Below are positions 1-12,879 of a DNA stretch of 64,000 bases, in pieces. A model generated the notes under the pieces. The model was not told the origin of the DNA and searched no databases. It saw only the letters and a list, made by a program, of their open reading frames with translations. The DNA is from Ascaphus truei (taxonomy: Eukaryota > Chordata > Amphibia > Anura > Ascaphidae), in NCBI GenBank assembly GCA_036426205.1, contig CM071587.1, positions 372,001 to 436,000 of the forward strand. Direction: 5' to 3'. Numbering within the stretch: position 1 is the stretch's first letter; each line of letters starts with the position of its first letter. Made by a program: the position numbers and the translations under genes.

Positions 1-1462
1 GTTACGTCTGTATGACTATGAGAATGGAGGTTTGCATGTTCACGTTATCTGTATGACTATGAGAAGGAGGTTTGCATGTCACGTTATCTGAGACTATGAG
101 AATGGAGGTTTGCATGTTACGTTATTGAATGACTATGAGTGTGAGGTTGCAGTACATGCTATCTGTATGATATGAGAATGAGGGTTGCATGTACACGCTA
201 TTGTATGACTATGAGGAGAGGTTGCATGTTCACGTTATCTGTATGACTATGAGAAGTGGGTTGATGAATGCTTATCTGTATGATATGAGAAGTGAGGTTT
301 GCATGTTTCCCCGTATCTGTAAGACTATGAGAATGGAGGTTGCATGTTCACGTTATCTGTATGGACTATGAGAATGGAGGTGGCATGTTCAAGTTATCTG
401 AAGACTATGAGAATGGAGGTTTGCATTGGTCGGTTATCTGTATGACTATGAGAATGGAGGTTGATGTACACGCTATCTGTATGACTATGAGAAGGGAGGT
501 TTGCATGTAACGTTATCTGAATGACTATGAGAAGTGAGGGGTTGCATGTACATTCCTATCTGTTGACTATGAGAAGTGGAGTTTGCATGTCACGTTATCT
601 GGTATGACTATGAGAAGTGAGGTTTGCATGTTCACGTTATCTGTATGACTATGAGAAGTGAGGTTTGCATGTACACGCTATCTGGATGACTATGAGAATG
701 GAGGTTTGATGTTCAAGTTATCGTATGACTATGAGAGATGGAGGTTGCATGTTCACGTTTATCTGAAGACTATGAGAATGGAGGTTTGCATGTTCACGTA
801 TCTGTAGGACTATGAGAATGAGGTTGCATTGTACACGCTATCTGTATGACATGAGAAGGGAGGTTTGCATGTACAGCTATCTGAATGACTATGAGAAGTG
901 AGGTTGCATGTAACTGCTTTCTGTATGACTATGAGAAGTGAGTTTGCATGTACACGGCTATCTGTCTATGACTATGAGAAATGGAGGTTTGCATGTTCAC
1001 GTTATCGTATGACTATGAGAATGAGGTTTGCATGTACACGCTATCTGGATGACTATGAGAATGGAGGTTTGCATGTACAGTTATCTGTATGACTATGAGA
1101 AATGGAGGTTTGCATGTACACGCTTATCTGTATGATTATGAGAATGGAGGTTTGCATGTACACGCTATCTGTATGACTATGAGAAGGAGGTTTGCATGTT
1201 CACGTTATCTGTAGACTATGAGAATGAGGTTTGCATGTACACGCTATCTGTATGATTATGAGAATGGAGGTTTGCATGTACACGCGCTTTGTATGACTAT
1301 GATAAATGGAGGTTTGCATGTTCACGTTCTCTGTATGACTATGAGAATGGAGGTTTTGCATGTAACCTATCTGTTATGACTATGAGAATGGATGGTTTGC
1401 ATGTGTCCCGTTATCTGAATAAGCCTATATAGAAGGGAGGTTTGCATGTTCACGTTATCTGT
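1..1462 (+). repeat. Satellite A block 1 (41-bp tandem repeat)
   Basis: About 36 tandem copies of a 41-bp unit containing TATGACTATGAGAATGGAGG followed by TTTGCATGTTCACGTTATCTG-like sequence. Monomers carry many one-base deletions and insertions, so apparent length varies from about 36 to 44. The block is open at the left edge, so the array begins outside the window. It ends abruptly near 1462, joined to the middle of a MITE also seen at 43812-44146. It has no coding content: short open frames here are repeat translations rich in the same YDYE-type peptide. The unit is the reverse complement of the blocks at 4.6-12.6 and 21 kb. Confidence 0.93.
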
Positions 1463-1737
1463 CGACCAATAGGCAACGGAGCTCACGCATGCGCCTGTCA
1501 GCACGTACTGAACAGCAATACCAGCTCCCGACCTGTACATGAAGCTGTGCGCCAAGCGGAGGAGACTATAGAGCCTGTTACACATGTGTTTTTATAAATC
1601 AGTTATGCACAATATGACGATTGCTAGTACAGTCATGCATCGATAGTGGAAAAAAAAAAAGGCTAGTGCTTTCACTTTACAGTATATTTCACTTTACATA
1701 AATGCTCGGTTGGTCCCAGGCGTACGTTTTGCGGGTA
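1463..1737 (+). mobile_element. Truncated TA-type MITE, same family as 43812-44146
   Basis: This segment matches 43878-44146 almost base for base, sharing CGCATGCGCCTGTCAGCACG, AACAGCAATACC, GACTATAGAGCCTGTTACAC and GTACGTT. It lacks the left terminal inverted repeat, because satellite A begins where the left third of the element should be. The right end GCGGGTATTCCTGTA survives and runs directly into the 18-bp minisatellite. It is non-coding. Confidence 0.75.
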
Positions 1738-2222
1738 TTCCTGTATATACCTCACTGTATTGTATATACCCTCACTGTACTGTATATACACTCACTGTTT
1801 ACTGTCGATCCTCACTGTACTGTATATACCTCACGGTACTGTATATACCCTCACTGTAAGGTCTCTACATACTGAACTCTTATATGCCCTCAATGTACAT
1901 CTATAGACCTCCAGGGTCCGTATATACCTCAATATTACTGTAGATACCCCCTCATTGTACGGTATATTCCCTCACTGTAACTACATTACTGTTACCCTCC
2001 CACTGTATTCTGTATACCCTCATTTTACTGTGTATACCCTCACTTACTGGATATACCCTCACTGTACGTATATACCCTCGCTGTACGTCTATACCCTCAC
2101 TGTGCTGTATATACCCTACAATGCACTGTATATACCCTCACTGTACTGTATTACAACTAACTGTAATGGCTATACCTCATGTACGTATATTTACCCTCCT
2201 GTACTTCTATACCCTCACTATC
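1738..2222 (+). repeat. 18-bp minisatellite (TATACCCTCACTGTACTG)
   Basis: About 26 degenerate tandem copies of an 18-bp unit, TATACCCTCACTGTACTG. The array starts at the TGTATATAC right end of the truncated MITE, so it may have grown out of that terminus. Indels are frequent. Open frames across it only encode repeated YTLT/YPHC-type peptides and are not genes. Confidence 0.88.
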
Positions 2223-3300
2223 TGCACGGAGTGCAGAGAATTCCCCTGGAAAATTGGATTCCTCAATTCTCTGCACTCAGTATGGGAAACGGAGAACCCA
2301 ATCCCCCTACGGAGCCAAAAGCACGCTGCGGCCGCGGCCGTTTGCTTTCATCTGCTCGGTTTTATAGCGGACGATTGCAGGATGTTCGGACCAGCACCAG
2401 CTCCAGAACAGAGAGCCCTAGGATCCGGGATGACAGCGTGCGGTTCTCCGTCACCCTCACTTCCCCACTTATTCAATTCACGGCACCCAGCCCCTCACCA
2501 CCCTCTCTATGCCGGTCATGGGCGGGGGTATGCCACAAACCCACGTGTTCGTTTTCTACAGAAACGGGTAAAATGCAGTGAAAACTGCACCTTTCACCAC
2601 TTTCTAAAACACTTGGAAAAAAGGAGTTGAAATTTCACCCCCTTTTTCCTAAAAAAACAAAAAAAAAAAACGAAACCGCGTCCCGTTGGCAGGGTACCCC
2701 TGCGTCCGTCGCGGTGTTCTCTTTGTGCCCCAGTTGTCACTGGGCCGGGGCGCAGCACGCGAGGACACGGGTTTATAATGCTGGAAATTACGGTACAACA
2801 GGTTAACCGCACACTCAGTGAATGCAAGCTCGTCAAAGCCTCATGTTTTACAAGACACGACGCACGTGCCTTGGGTTACACGCTCCGTCTGCGTTAAGGT
2901 GTTCCTCGCACACAAACTTCTGTATCATTTATATAAGTAAAACTGTAAATTCTGCAAATTAGTGAGGAGCGATCTGGGGCAGCCGCACAAGGGCTACGCC
3001 GAAGGAGCCGGCATAAACACTGCTTGACAGGATCAGGGGCGAGGAGACGCTGGGCGAGAGCCAAGAACAAAGTCTCAGTAACCGCGGGGAATTTGCATAG
3101 GGTTGCACAGACTACAGGGAACACGTGTGGCATTAAGCCTGATTCTTGGCCATGTTTTTTCTTTTTTTTTTGTTTTTTTCGGACGGGACGAGTTTTCTCC
3201 TTGTCCACCGCGGAGGGTACCGTGATGGTGGCTGCGGTAATGTGGCCGTAGGGCACTGAAAAAAATCGAGCCCACAAATGTTTTGTAGTGGCTGTTGCAG
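2223..3300. other. Non-coding spacer with a short hairpin
   Basis: No gene was recognised. At 2228-2279 there is an imperfect hairpin whose arms are GAGTGCAGAGAATT and its complement around AATTCTCTGCACTC, possibly the end of a small MITE. Two A-rich or T-rich runs occur at 2645-2670 and 3155-3180 beside related sequence containing GGACGGGACG or its complement, which suggests an inverted pair of one degenerate repeat. Open frames of 60-208 codons in this stretch overlap in several phases and lack recognisable domains. Confidence 0.45.
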
Positions 3301-3480
3301 CACTTGCTACGCATTAGATTGTAAGCTCTCAGGCAGGGACTCCTTTTGTCCAGGTGTGAATTATGTTTAAAACAAAGAACAAAAAAAAGCCCAATGCCAT
3401 TTTCAACATGACAAAAAAACACAGCAAATACTTAGATATTACTCTCGAAAAAAAAGGGTATTTAGTTTAACCCTTTGGCC
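3301..3480 (+). mobile_element. L2/CR1-like LINE 3' end fragment
   Basis: The segment around 3315-3355 (TTAGATTGTAAGCTCTCAGG, then CAGGGACTCC) resembles the conserved 3' untranslated tail of vertebrate L2-type LINEs. Only the tail is visible and no reverse-transcriptase reading frame is attached. It is an old, truncated insertion. Confidence 0.5.
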
Positions 3481-4340
3481 AAAGCTTCGTAAGCCGGTTG
3501 CGGCCAACATCAATGCGTCCTAACACTTACCAGATAAAATACTATACACCTATGACTTAGGATTGACTTATGTTTTTAACAGCGCGTGCACCGGTATGTA
3601 TTATTATTATCACGTCCCGTGTGTTTACCGCCCCTGAGCGCGATGTTCCTGGACGGAGCTATATAAATAAAGGTAATACACACACATGAATAAAATATAG
3701 TAAGCCACGGTGAGAGAGATCAACAGGCATACGATATGAATATATACTATATAAATATGTAAAATAGCATACACGGAGAGAACCCCCTTACCGGAGAGAA
3801 GCCACCACTGAATCAACGTCAGCGTTGTGTGTGTATATGAGCAAGCCCATTAAGGATAATGACCCCATGCGTGCACGAGTGCTATGGGTTAACACTTTCT
3901 GCCCAGTATATCATGTCTTGTTTGGGCTACAAAGGTGAACGCTTGTAAAAAAAAAAAGAAGAGAAACGAGATTACCATGAACAGGCTTCCTCTGTCAGTG
4001 ATGCCCTAAAAGGTTCCCAGGGTGGGATAATGCCATTATGAGGTTCACCAGCACAGCGGGGTGTGAGAGTGCATCACGACAGACAGGGGCACACCGTGAA
4101 AGTTAGTGCCACGAGACCCAACCTCATAAAACCCTCTGACGGAGGGGGGAGGGGAGGTGGGGATGTTATGCGGGACGAATCGGTTAACGTGCAACAAACG
4201 TATGAAGTTACCGGAGTCCCCGGAGTGTCGGGTGTTTACACACGGCTTAGGACAAAGGCAGCCGCATTCCGGCGTGAACTCCCGAACCGTCTCAGCTGCC
4301 AAACTGCTGCGCTAAGGGCGAAACACGCCATAGCAAGGGC
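3481..4340. other. Unannotated spacer
   Basis: No gene, RNA or clear transposon end was found. The stretch contains an AT-rich part (3650-3790, ACACACATGAATAAA-type sequence) and a purine-rich tract AAAAAAAAAAAGAAGAGAAACGAG near 3948. The open frame at 4063-4425 (+) has no recognisable domain and runs into a hairpin MITE. Confidence 0.4.
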
Positions 4341-4512
4341 GGCCAACTCCGCTCCTCAAGGGCCTACCAACAGGTCAGGTTTAAGATGTACCTGCTTCAC
4401 AGCACAGGTGACTCAATCGTGTTGAACTTGGAACAATCTGTGCTGAAGCAGGGATACCTTAAAACCAGACCTGTTGGTGGCCCTTGAGGACAGGATTGCA
4501 CAGCCCCTGCCC
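4341..4512. mobile_element. Hairpin MITE (family H), copy 1
   Basis: This is a self-complementary element. The left arm GGCCAACTCCGCTCCTCAAG through CCTGCTTCACAGCACAGGTG pairs with the right arm GTGCTGAAGCAGGGATACCT through TGGCCCTTGAGGACAGGATT. It is the same family as six further copies in the introns of the BPI-like gene (44986, 48699, 49426, 52480, 60184, 62975). It is non-coding and an RNA copy would fold into a long stem. Confidence 0.8.
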
Positions 4513-4599
4513 TAAACCTTGCATTACCTGCAAAGAGTCATCGTTTATACGGGTGAGGCGGTGCTGCGGGTGGTAACAACCCAAGCCTAAATCATACAG

Positions 4600-7500
4600 A
4601 TAGCTGTGGAAATGCAAAACCTCCCTTTCATGAGTCATACAGATAGCGTGTACATGCAACGTTTCCATTTCTATAGTCATACAGATAGCGCTGTACATGC
4701 AAACACTCCATTCTCATAGTATACAGATAGAGTGTACATGCAAACCTCCATTCTCATTAGTCATACAGATAACGTGAACAGACAAACCTCCATTCTAATA
4801 GTCATACAGATAACGTGAAATGCAAACCTCACTTCTCATAGTCATACAGATAGCGTGTACATGCAACACCTCATTCTCCATAGTAATACAGATAGAGTGT
4901 ACAGCAAACTCCTCTCATAATCATAAGATAGCGTGTACATGCAAACCTCACTTCTCATAGTCATACAGATAGCAGTTTACATGCAAACTCACTTTCTCAT
5001 AGTCTACAGCTACCCGGAACATGCAACCTCCCTTCTCATAGTCATTAAGATACGTGAAAACATGCAAACCCCATTCTCATAGTCATACAGATTAGCGTGT
5101 ACATGCACACCTCAATTCTCATAGTATCAGATAACGTGAACATGCAAACCTCCCATTATCATAGTCATACAGATAGCGTGTACATTGAAACCTCCATTCT
5201 TAATATAAAGATTTAGCGTTGTTTAAACAAATTTGCAAACCTCCATGCTCATAGTCATACCGATAACCGTGACATGCAACCTCCAATTCTCATAGTCATA
5301 AAGATAGCGTGGTACATGCAAACCTCCATTCTTCATAATATACAGATATCGTGTACATGCAAACCTCCATTTCATAGTCTACCAGATAACGTGGAAATGC
5401 AAACCTCCATTCTAATAGTCATACAGATAGCGGTACATGCAAACCTCCAGTTCTCAGAGTTCATACAGATATAAACGGTGAAACATGCCAAAACTCCATT
5501 TCTAGTCATACAGATAGCGTGTACTGAAAATCACTTCTCATAATCATACAGATAGCATGTACATGCAAACCTCACTTCTAGTCAGTCAATAGAGTGTACA
5601 GCAAACTCCCTTCTCATGAGTATACAGATGCGTGTACATGCAAACCTCCATTTTCATAGTAATACAGATAAAGTGAAAATGCAAACTCCATTCTCCTAGT
5701 CATTCACGATAAACGGAACATGCAAAAAAAACAACACCCTTTTTCCCATTCTCATAGTCATACAGATAACTGTGAACATTGCAAAACATCCATTCTCATA
5801 TATCATACAGATAGCGTGACATGCAACCTCACGTCTCATTAGTCATAGATAACGTGAACATGCAAACCTCACTCTCATAGTCATACAGATAACGTGAACA
5901 TGCAAACCTCACTTCTATAGTCATACAGATAGCATGTACACTGCAAACCTCACTTCTAATAGTCATTCAGATAGCTGGACATGCAAAACCTCCCTTCTCA
6001 TAGTCATACAATTGCGTGACATGCAAACCTCCATCTATAGTCTACAGATAACGCGAACATGCAAACCTCCTTCTCATAGTCATCAGATTAACGTGAACAT
6101 GCAACCTCCATTCCATAGTCATACAGATAACGTGAACATGCAAACATCATTCTCATAGTCATTTCAGATAACGTGAACATGCCCCCAAAACCCACTTCTC
6201 ATAGTCATACAGATCGCATGTTAAATGCAAAACCTCACTTCTCTAGTCATACAGATAACGTGACATGAAAACCTCCATTCTCATCAGTTCATTACAGGAT
6301 TAGCGTGTACTGCAAACCTCACTTCTCATAGTATACAGATAGCATGTCATGCAAACCTCACTACTCATAGTCATCAGATAACGTGAACATGCAAACCTCC
6401 ATTCTCAAGTCATTCAGATAACGCTGAACATGCAAAACCTCCTTCTCATAGTCAGACAGATAACGTGAACATTGCAAACCTCCCTTCTCATAGTCAACAG
6501 ATAAAGTGAACATGCAAAACCTCCATTCTCATTAGTCAAAAGATAGCCGTGTGTACATGCACAAAACCTCACTTCTCATAGTCATACAGATAACGTGAAC
6601 ATGCAAACCTCCACTTCTCATTAGTCCTTACAGATAACGTGAACATGAAACCTCAATTCTCATAGTCATACAGAGAACGTGAACATGCAAACCCACTCTC
6701 ATAGTCATACAGATGCGTGTACATGCAAAATACACTTCTCATAGTCATTCGAGAACGAGAACATGCACAACCATATCATAGTATACAGATAACGTGAACC
6801 ATGAAAACTCCACTTCTCAAAAAAGTCATTACGATAGCGTGTTACATGCAAAACCTACCTTTCCATAGTCATACAGATAACGTGAACATGAAACATCCCA
6901 TTTCAAGTCATACAATAGCGTGTGTACATGCAAACCTCATTCTCAAAGTCAGACAGATAGCATGTAACATGCAAACTCAACTTATCATAGTCAACAGAAT
7001 AGCATGTTTACATGCAAACCTCCCTTCTATAAGTCCATACAGATAGCATGTACATGCAAACCTCCCTTCTCATAGGCCTACAGATAGCATGTACATGCAA
7101 ACCTCACTTATCATAGTCATACAGAGAACATGGACATGCAAACCTCTTCTTCTCATAGTCATACAGATCGATGTAAATGCAAAACCTCCCTTATATAATC
7201 ATACAGATAGCAGGTACATGCAACCCCCTTCTAATTAGTCATACAGAATAGGCACTGTACATGCAAACTCCCTTTCTATAGTCCTAACAGAAGCATTGTA
7301 ATTGGGCAAACCTCCCTTCTCATAGTCATACAGATAGCATGTACATGGCAAACCTCACTCTCATAGTCATACAGATAAACATGTACATTTGCAAACCTTC
7401 TTCTCATAGAATACAGATAAAATGTACATGCCAAACCTCCCTTCTCATAGGCATTACAGGATAGCTGTAAATGCAAACCTCCCTTCTCATAGCATACAGA

Positions 7501-10500
7501 TAGCATGTACATGCAAACCTCACTTCTCATAGAATACAGATTAAGTACATGCAAACCTCACTTCTCATAGTCATACAGAAACATGTACATGCAACTTCCA
7601 TTCTCATATCATACAGAAACATGTACATGCAAACCTCATTCTCATAATCATACAGATAGGTGTACATGCCAACCTCCCTTCTAATAGTCATAACAGATAG
7701 CGTGTGACAGCAAACCTCACTTTCATAGTCCATTACAGATAAGTGAACAGCAAACCTCCCACTTTATAGTCATTCAGATAACGTGACATGCAAAAACCTC
7801 CCTTCTATAGTCATACAGGATAGCGGTGTACATGCAAACCCTCCATTCTCATAGTATAAGATAACAGTGAACATGCACCTCCATTCTCATAGTTCATACA
7901 GATAGCGTGTAACATGCAAACTCCATTCTCATTATCCATTACAGGATAGAGTGTACATCGCAACACCTCATTCATAGTCATACAGATAACCGTGAAACAT
8001 GGCCCAACCCCCAGTCTCATAGTCTTCAGATAGAGTGTACATGCAAACATCATCTCATAAATCCTACACGATAGCGTGAAATGGCAAACCTACAATTCTC
8101 ATAGTCATACAGATAACGTGAACATGAAACTCCATTCCTTCATAGTCATTACAGAAGCAGGTACAGCAACCTCCATTCTCATAGTCATTACGATAACGTG
8201 AACTGCAACATCATTTCATAGTCATTACAGAAGCGTGTACATGCAAACCTCACTTTCATAGTAATACAGAGTAGATGTACAGACAAACTCACTTATCATA
8301 GTCATCAGATAGCGTGTACATGCAAAACTCCCTTTCATAGTCATACAGATAGCGTGTACATGCAAACCTCAATTCTCATAGGCAACAGATAACGTGAACA
8401 TGCAAACCTCCATTCTCATAGGCATCAGAAACGTGAACATAGCAAAAACCTCCATTCTCATAGTAATAACAGAAAGGTGGAAACATGCAAACCTCCATTC
8501 CATAGTCATACAGATAGCGATGTACATGCAAAACTCCACTTCTCATAGTTCATTACAGATAAGTGAACATGCAAAACCTCACTTCTCATAGTCTACAGAT
8601 AACGTGACATGCAAACCTCACTTCTCCTAGTCATACAGATAGCAGTACATGCAAACCCTCACTTCTCATAGTCATTCAGATAGCGTTGTACATCCAAACC
8701 TCCCTTCTCATAGTCATACAGCATAGGTCGTCATGCAAACCTCCATTCTCATAGTCATTACAGATAACGCGAACATGCAAACCTCCATTTCATCGTTCAT
8801 TCAAGATAATGAACATGCAACCTCCATTTATAGTCATACAGATAAAGTGAACATGCAAACTCCATTCTCTAGTCATCAGATAAAGTGAACAGCAAAACCT
8901 CAATTATCATAGTCATAAAGATAGCACATGTACATTCAAACCTCACTCATCATAGTCATACAGAAACGTGAACATGCAAACCTCCCATCTCATAGTTAAT
9001 ACAGATAGGTGTAACATGCAAACCTCACTTCTCATAGTCATACAGATAGCAGTACATGCCAACCTCACTATCATAGTCATCAGATAACGGTGAACATGCA
9101 AACCTCCATTCTCATAGTCATCGCATTAACGTGAACAAGTGCAACCTCCATTCTCATAGTCATACAGATAAGTGAACATGCAAACCTCCCATTCTCATGT
9201 CATTACAGATTAACAGTGAACATGCAAACCTCCATTATCATAGTCATACAGATAGCGTGTACATGCAAACCTCACTTCTCATAGTCCATACAGTAACGTG
9301 AACATGCAAACCTCACTTCTCAAGTCATTACAGATAACGTGAACATGCAAACCTCACTTTCATCGTCATACAAGATAACCGTGAACATGCAAACTCACTT
9401 TCGCATAGTCATACCGCTAGCGGTTACATGCAAAACTCACTTATCATAGTCATTAGATAACGAGGAACATGCAAACCACCATTCTCATGTCAACAGATAC
9501 GTTGAACATGCAAACCTCACTCTCAAAGTCATTACAGATAGCGTGTCGGCAAACCCCTCCCTTCTCAAGTCATACAGATAACGTGAACATGCAACCTCCC
9601 ATTCTCATAGTCATTACAGATTAGCGTGGTACATGCCAAACATCATTCTCATAGTAATACAGATAGCATGTACATGCAAAAACCTCACTTCTCATAGTCA
9701 TAAAGATACATGTACATGCAAACCTCCCTTATCATAGTCATACAGATAGCATGTACATGCAAACCCTCCATTTCTCATAGGTCAACAGATAGCATGTACA
9801 TGCAAAAAACCCACTTTCATATAACAGATAACATGTTACATGCAAACCCTCTCTTCTCATAGTCATAAGATAGCATGTTACAATGCAAACCTCCCTTCTC
9901 ATAATCATACAGATGCATGTACATGCAACCTCCCTTCTCATTAGTATCAAGATAGCAGTACATTGCAAACCTCCCTTTTCATGCCTAACAGATAGCATGT
10001 ACATGCAACCTCCCTTTCAATAGTCATCCGATAGCATGTAATTGCAAACCTCACTTTCATAGTCATACAGATAACATGTACATGCAACCTCTCTTCTAAT
10101 AGTCATACAGATAACTGTACATGCAAACATCCTTCTCATAGTCATACAGATAGCATGTACATGCAAAAACCTCCCTTCTCATAGTAGAAAGATAGCATGT
10201 AATTGCAAACCTCACTTCTCATAGTTCATACAGATAAAATGACATGCAAACCTCACTTCTCATAGTCATTACAGATAACATGTAATGGCAAACCCATTCA
10301 TAACATACAGAGAACATGTATCATGCAAAAACCTCCATTGTACTCATAATCATACAGGATAGCGTGTACATTGCAAACCTCCCTTCTCCTTAGTCATACA
10401 GATAGCGTGTACATGCAACCCTATTCTCACAACATACAGATAGCGTGTACATTGCAAACCTTCCTCTCACAAGCATACAGATAGACATGTACAGCAAAAC

Positions 10501-11826
10501 TCCATTATCATAATCACTACAGATAGCGTGTACATACAAAACCTCCATTCTTCATAATCATACAGATATCCATGTACAATGCAAACCTCCATTCTCATAA
10601 TCATACAGATAGCATGGTACATGCAAAACCTCACTTCTCACACTCATACAGATAGCATGACATGCAAACCTCCCTCTCACAATCATACAGATAGCATGTA
10701 CATGCAACCTCCCTTCTCAACAATCATACAGGATAGCGTGGTAATGTACCACATGCAACCCTCACTTCTACAATCATAAGATAGATGTCATGCACACCTC
10801 CCTTCTAAATAGGTCTACAGATAGCAGTACATGCAAAACTCCCTTCTCATAGTCATACCGAAGACATGTACATGAAAACCTCACTTTCTCATAGTCAAAA
10901 GATAGCATGTACATGCAAACCTACTTCTCATAGTCATACAGATAACAGGTACATTGCCCAAACCTCCCTTCTCATAGTCATACAGATAGCATGTACATGC
11001 AAACCTCACTTCTCATAGTCATACAGATAACAGTACATGCAAACCTCTTTCTCATCAGTAATACAGATGCATGTCCATGCAAAACCTCCCTTCTCAGAGT
11101 CATACAGATAGATGGTAAATGCAAACTCCCATTCTCATAGTCCTACAGAAGGCATGTACATTGCAAAACCTCCCTTCTCATAGTCCGACAGATGCATGTA
11201 CATGACAAACCTCCCTTCTCATAGTCATACAGAGTAGCATGTGACATGCAAACCTCAACTTCTCATAGTCACACAGATAACATGTAACATGCCAAAACCC
11301 TCTTCTAATAGTCATACAGATAACATGTACATGCCAAACCTCCCTTTATCATAGTTCAACAGATAGCATGTAATGCCAAACCTCCCTTCTCATAGTCATT
11401 ACACGATAGCATGTACATGCAAACCTCACTTCTCATAGTCATACAGATAAAACATGTACATGCAAACCTCCTTCTCATTAGTCATACAGATAAAACAGTA
11501 CATGCAAACCTCCATTCTCATAATAATACAGATTAACCTGTACATGCAAACCTCCATTCTCTCATAATCATACAGATAGCGTGTACATGCAAACCTCCCT
11601 CCATAGTCAACAGATAGCGTGTACATGCCAAACCTCCCTTCTCACAATCATACAGATAGCGTGTACATGCAAACCTCACTTCTCACAAGCAACAGATAAG
11701 CTGTACATGACCAAAAACTCCTTCTATAATATACAAATATCCTGTCCCATGCAAACATTCCTCTCACAAGCATACAGGAAAGAAAGCCGTTGTACATGCA
11801 ACCTCCCTTCTCACAACAACGAAAAC
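4600..11826 (-). repeat. Satellite A block 2 (main 41-bp array)
   Basis: About 175 tandem copies over 7.2 kb of the 41-bp unit, in the opposite orientation to block 1; the + strand reads CATGCAAACCTCCATTCTCA then TAGTCATACAGATA. Three monomer variants differ at the junction: ACGTGAACATG, GCGTGTACATG and GCATGTACATG. The first two dominate from 4.6 to 9.6 kb, the third from about 9.66 to 11.4 kb, and a CACAATCAT variant appears from about 10.4 kb onward, so the array has domains. Single-base indels are very frequent. No genes lie within it. Confidence 0.95.
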
Positions 11827-12269
11827 ATGTAAGGCAGAGTCCTCGGTATCCGACACCCGATGCGTATCAGGAATGCGTTGGATAGCGAAAACGTCTTTCT
11901 TAAAAGCAAAACAGTTCCCATAGGAACACTGTTTAAAATAAAGGTTCGTTCCTAAAGGCATTTTTAACACTAAAATAACCAAAATTTTGTGCAGCATAAG
12001 ATATGCAGCACAACACAAAAATTATATAGTGAATATACTTATTATATATAATATAGCATACAATAATAATATAAATATTATTCTATAGTATAATATTATA
12101 TTATTACTATATATATTCTATCACATAAAAAACGTTGCAATGCAAAGCGGTGTAAAGGAGAGTGGATAAGCCGTTTTGGCGTTGTTATAAAGAAATAGGT
12201 ATGCATTGCATAGCGTGGATAAGGCCATTCGTTGTTAAAGCAAAGCGTTGTAAAACGAGCACTGCCTGT
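11827..12269. other. Interruption between satellite A blocks
   Basis: This non-satellite island starts with GAGTCCTCGGTATCCGACAC, similar to the terminus of TA-flanked MITEs (compare CAGTCCTCGGTTATCC at 35550-35573 in complement). An extreme AT-rich stretch (12019-12125, TATA/ATAATA) follows. It ends with CGTTGTAAAACGAGCACTGC then CTGTA, again MITE-like, directly before satellite A resumes. A related GTCGTAAAACCGG stretch precedes the block at 21010. No gene was seen. Confidence 0.5.
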
Positions 12270-12635
12270 ATATTCACACCTCCCTTCTCATAGTCATAGA
12301 GATAGCATGTACAGTAAATGCAAACCTTCCTTATCACATACAGATAGCATGTACATGCGACCCCCTTATCACAATCTCACAGATAGCATGTACATGCAAA
12401 CCTCCCTTCTCACAATCATACAGATAGCATGTACATGCAAAACTCCCGTCTCACAATCATACAGATACTGTAGCATGTACTGTACACGCAAACCTCCCTT
12501 CTCCCAAGCATACAGATAGCAGGAACATGCAAACCTCCCTTCTCACAAGCATGCAGATAGCATGTGCATGCAAACCTCCCTTTTTACAAGCATACAGATA
12601 CAGTAGCATGTACAAGCAAACATCCTACTTCATGG
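12270..12635 (-). repeat. Satellite A block 3
   Basis: About nine copies of the 41-bp unit in the same orientation as block 2, all of the GCATGTACATG/CACAATCATACAG variant, with two copies carrying a TACTGTAGCATG insertion. Indels are fewer than in block 2. Confidence 0.9.
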
Positions 12636-12879
12636 TCGTCTGTCACTGTATCATTGTAACCACCCATACCCTCTATGTCTTTGAATCACGTTATTCCCTT
12701 TGTGCCATTTATTTTTACTCAACAAGACTGACCGTTCTCAGTGAACTATTGAAATCCAATGGGTTTGAAGGAGCTCCTCTTTTTTCACCGGCCTGTGACC
12801 TCTCTTTCCGGTCTGCGTGGTACAGCTATCCTTTCAAAAAAAATGGGAGAGCACTGACGGGTGTGTTGGAACGAGGAAA

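Noticed and set aside
1955..2581. 208-codon open frame
   Set aside because: The first half is the translated 18-bp minisatellite and the rest overlaps other open frames with no recognisable domain.
4600..11826. CRISPR-like array
   Set aside because: A regular 41-bp repeat might suggest one, but there are no variable spacers between conserved repeats, the whole unit is repeated, and the DNA is vertebrate.
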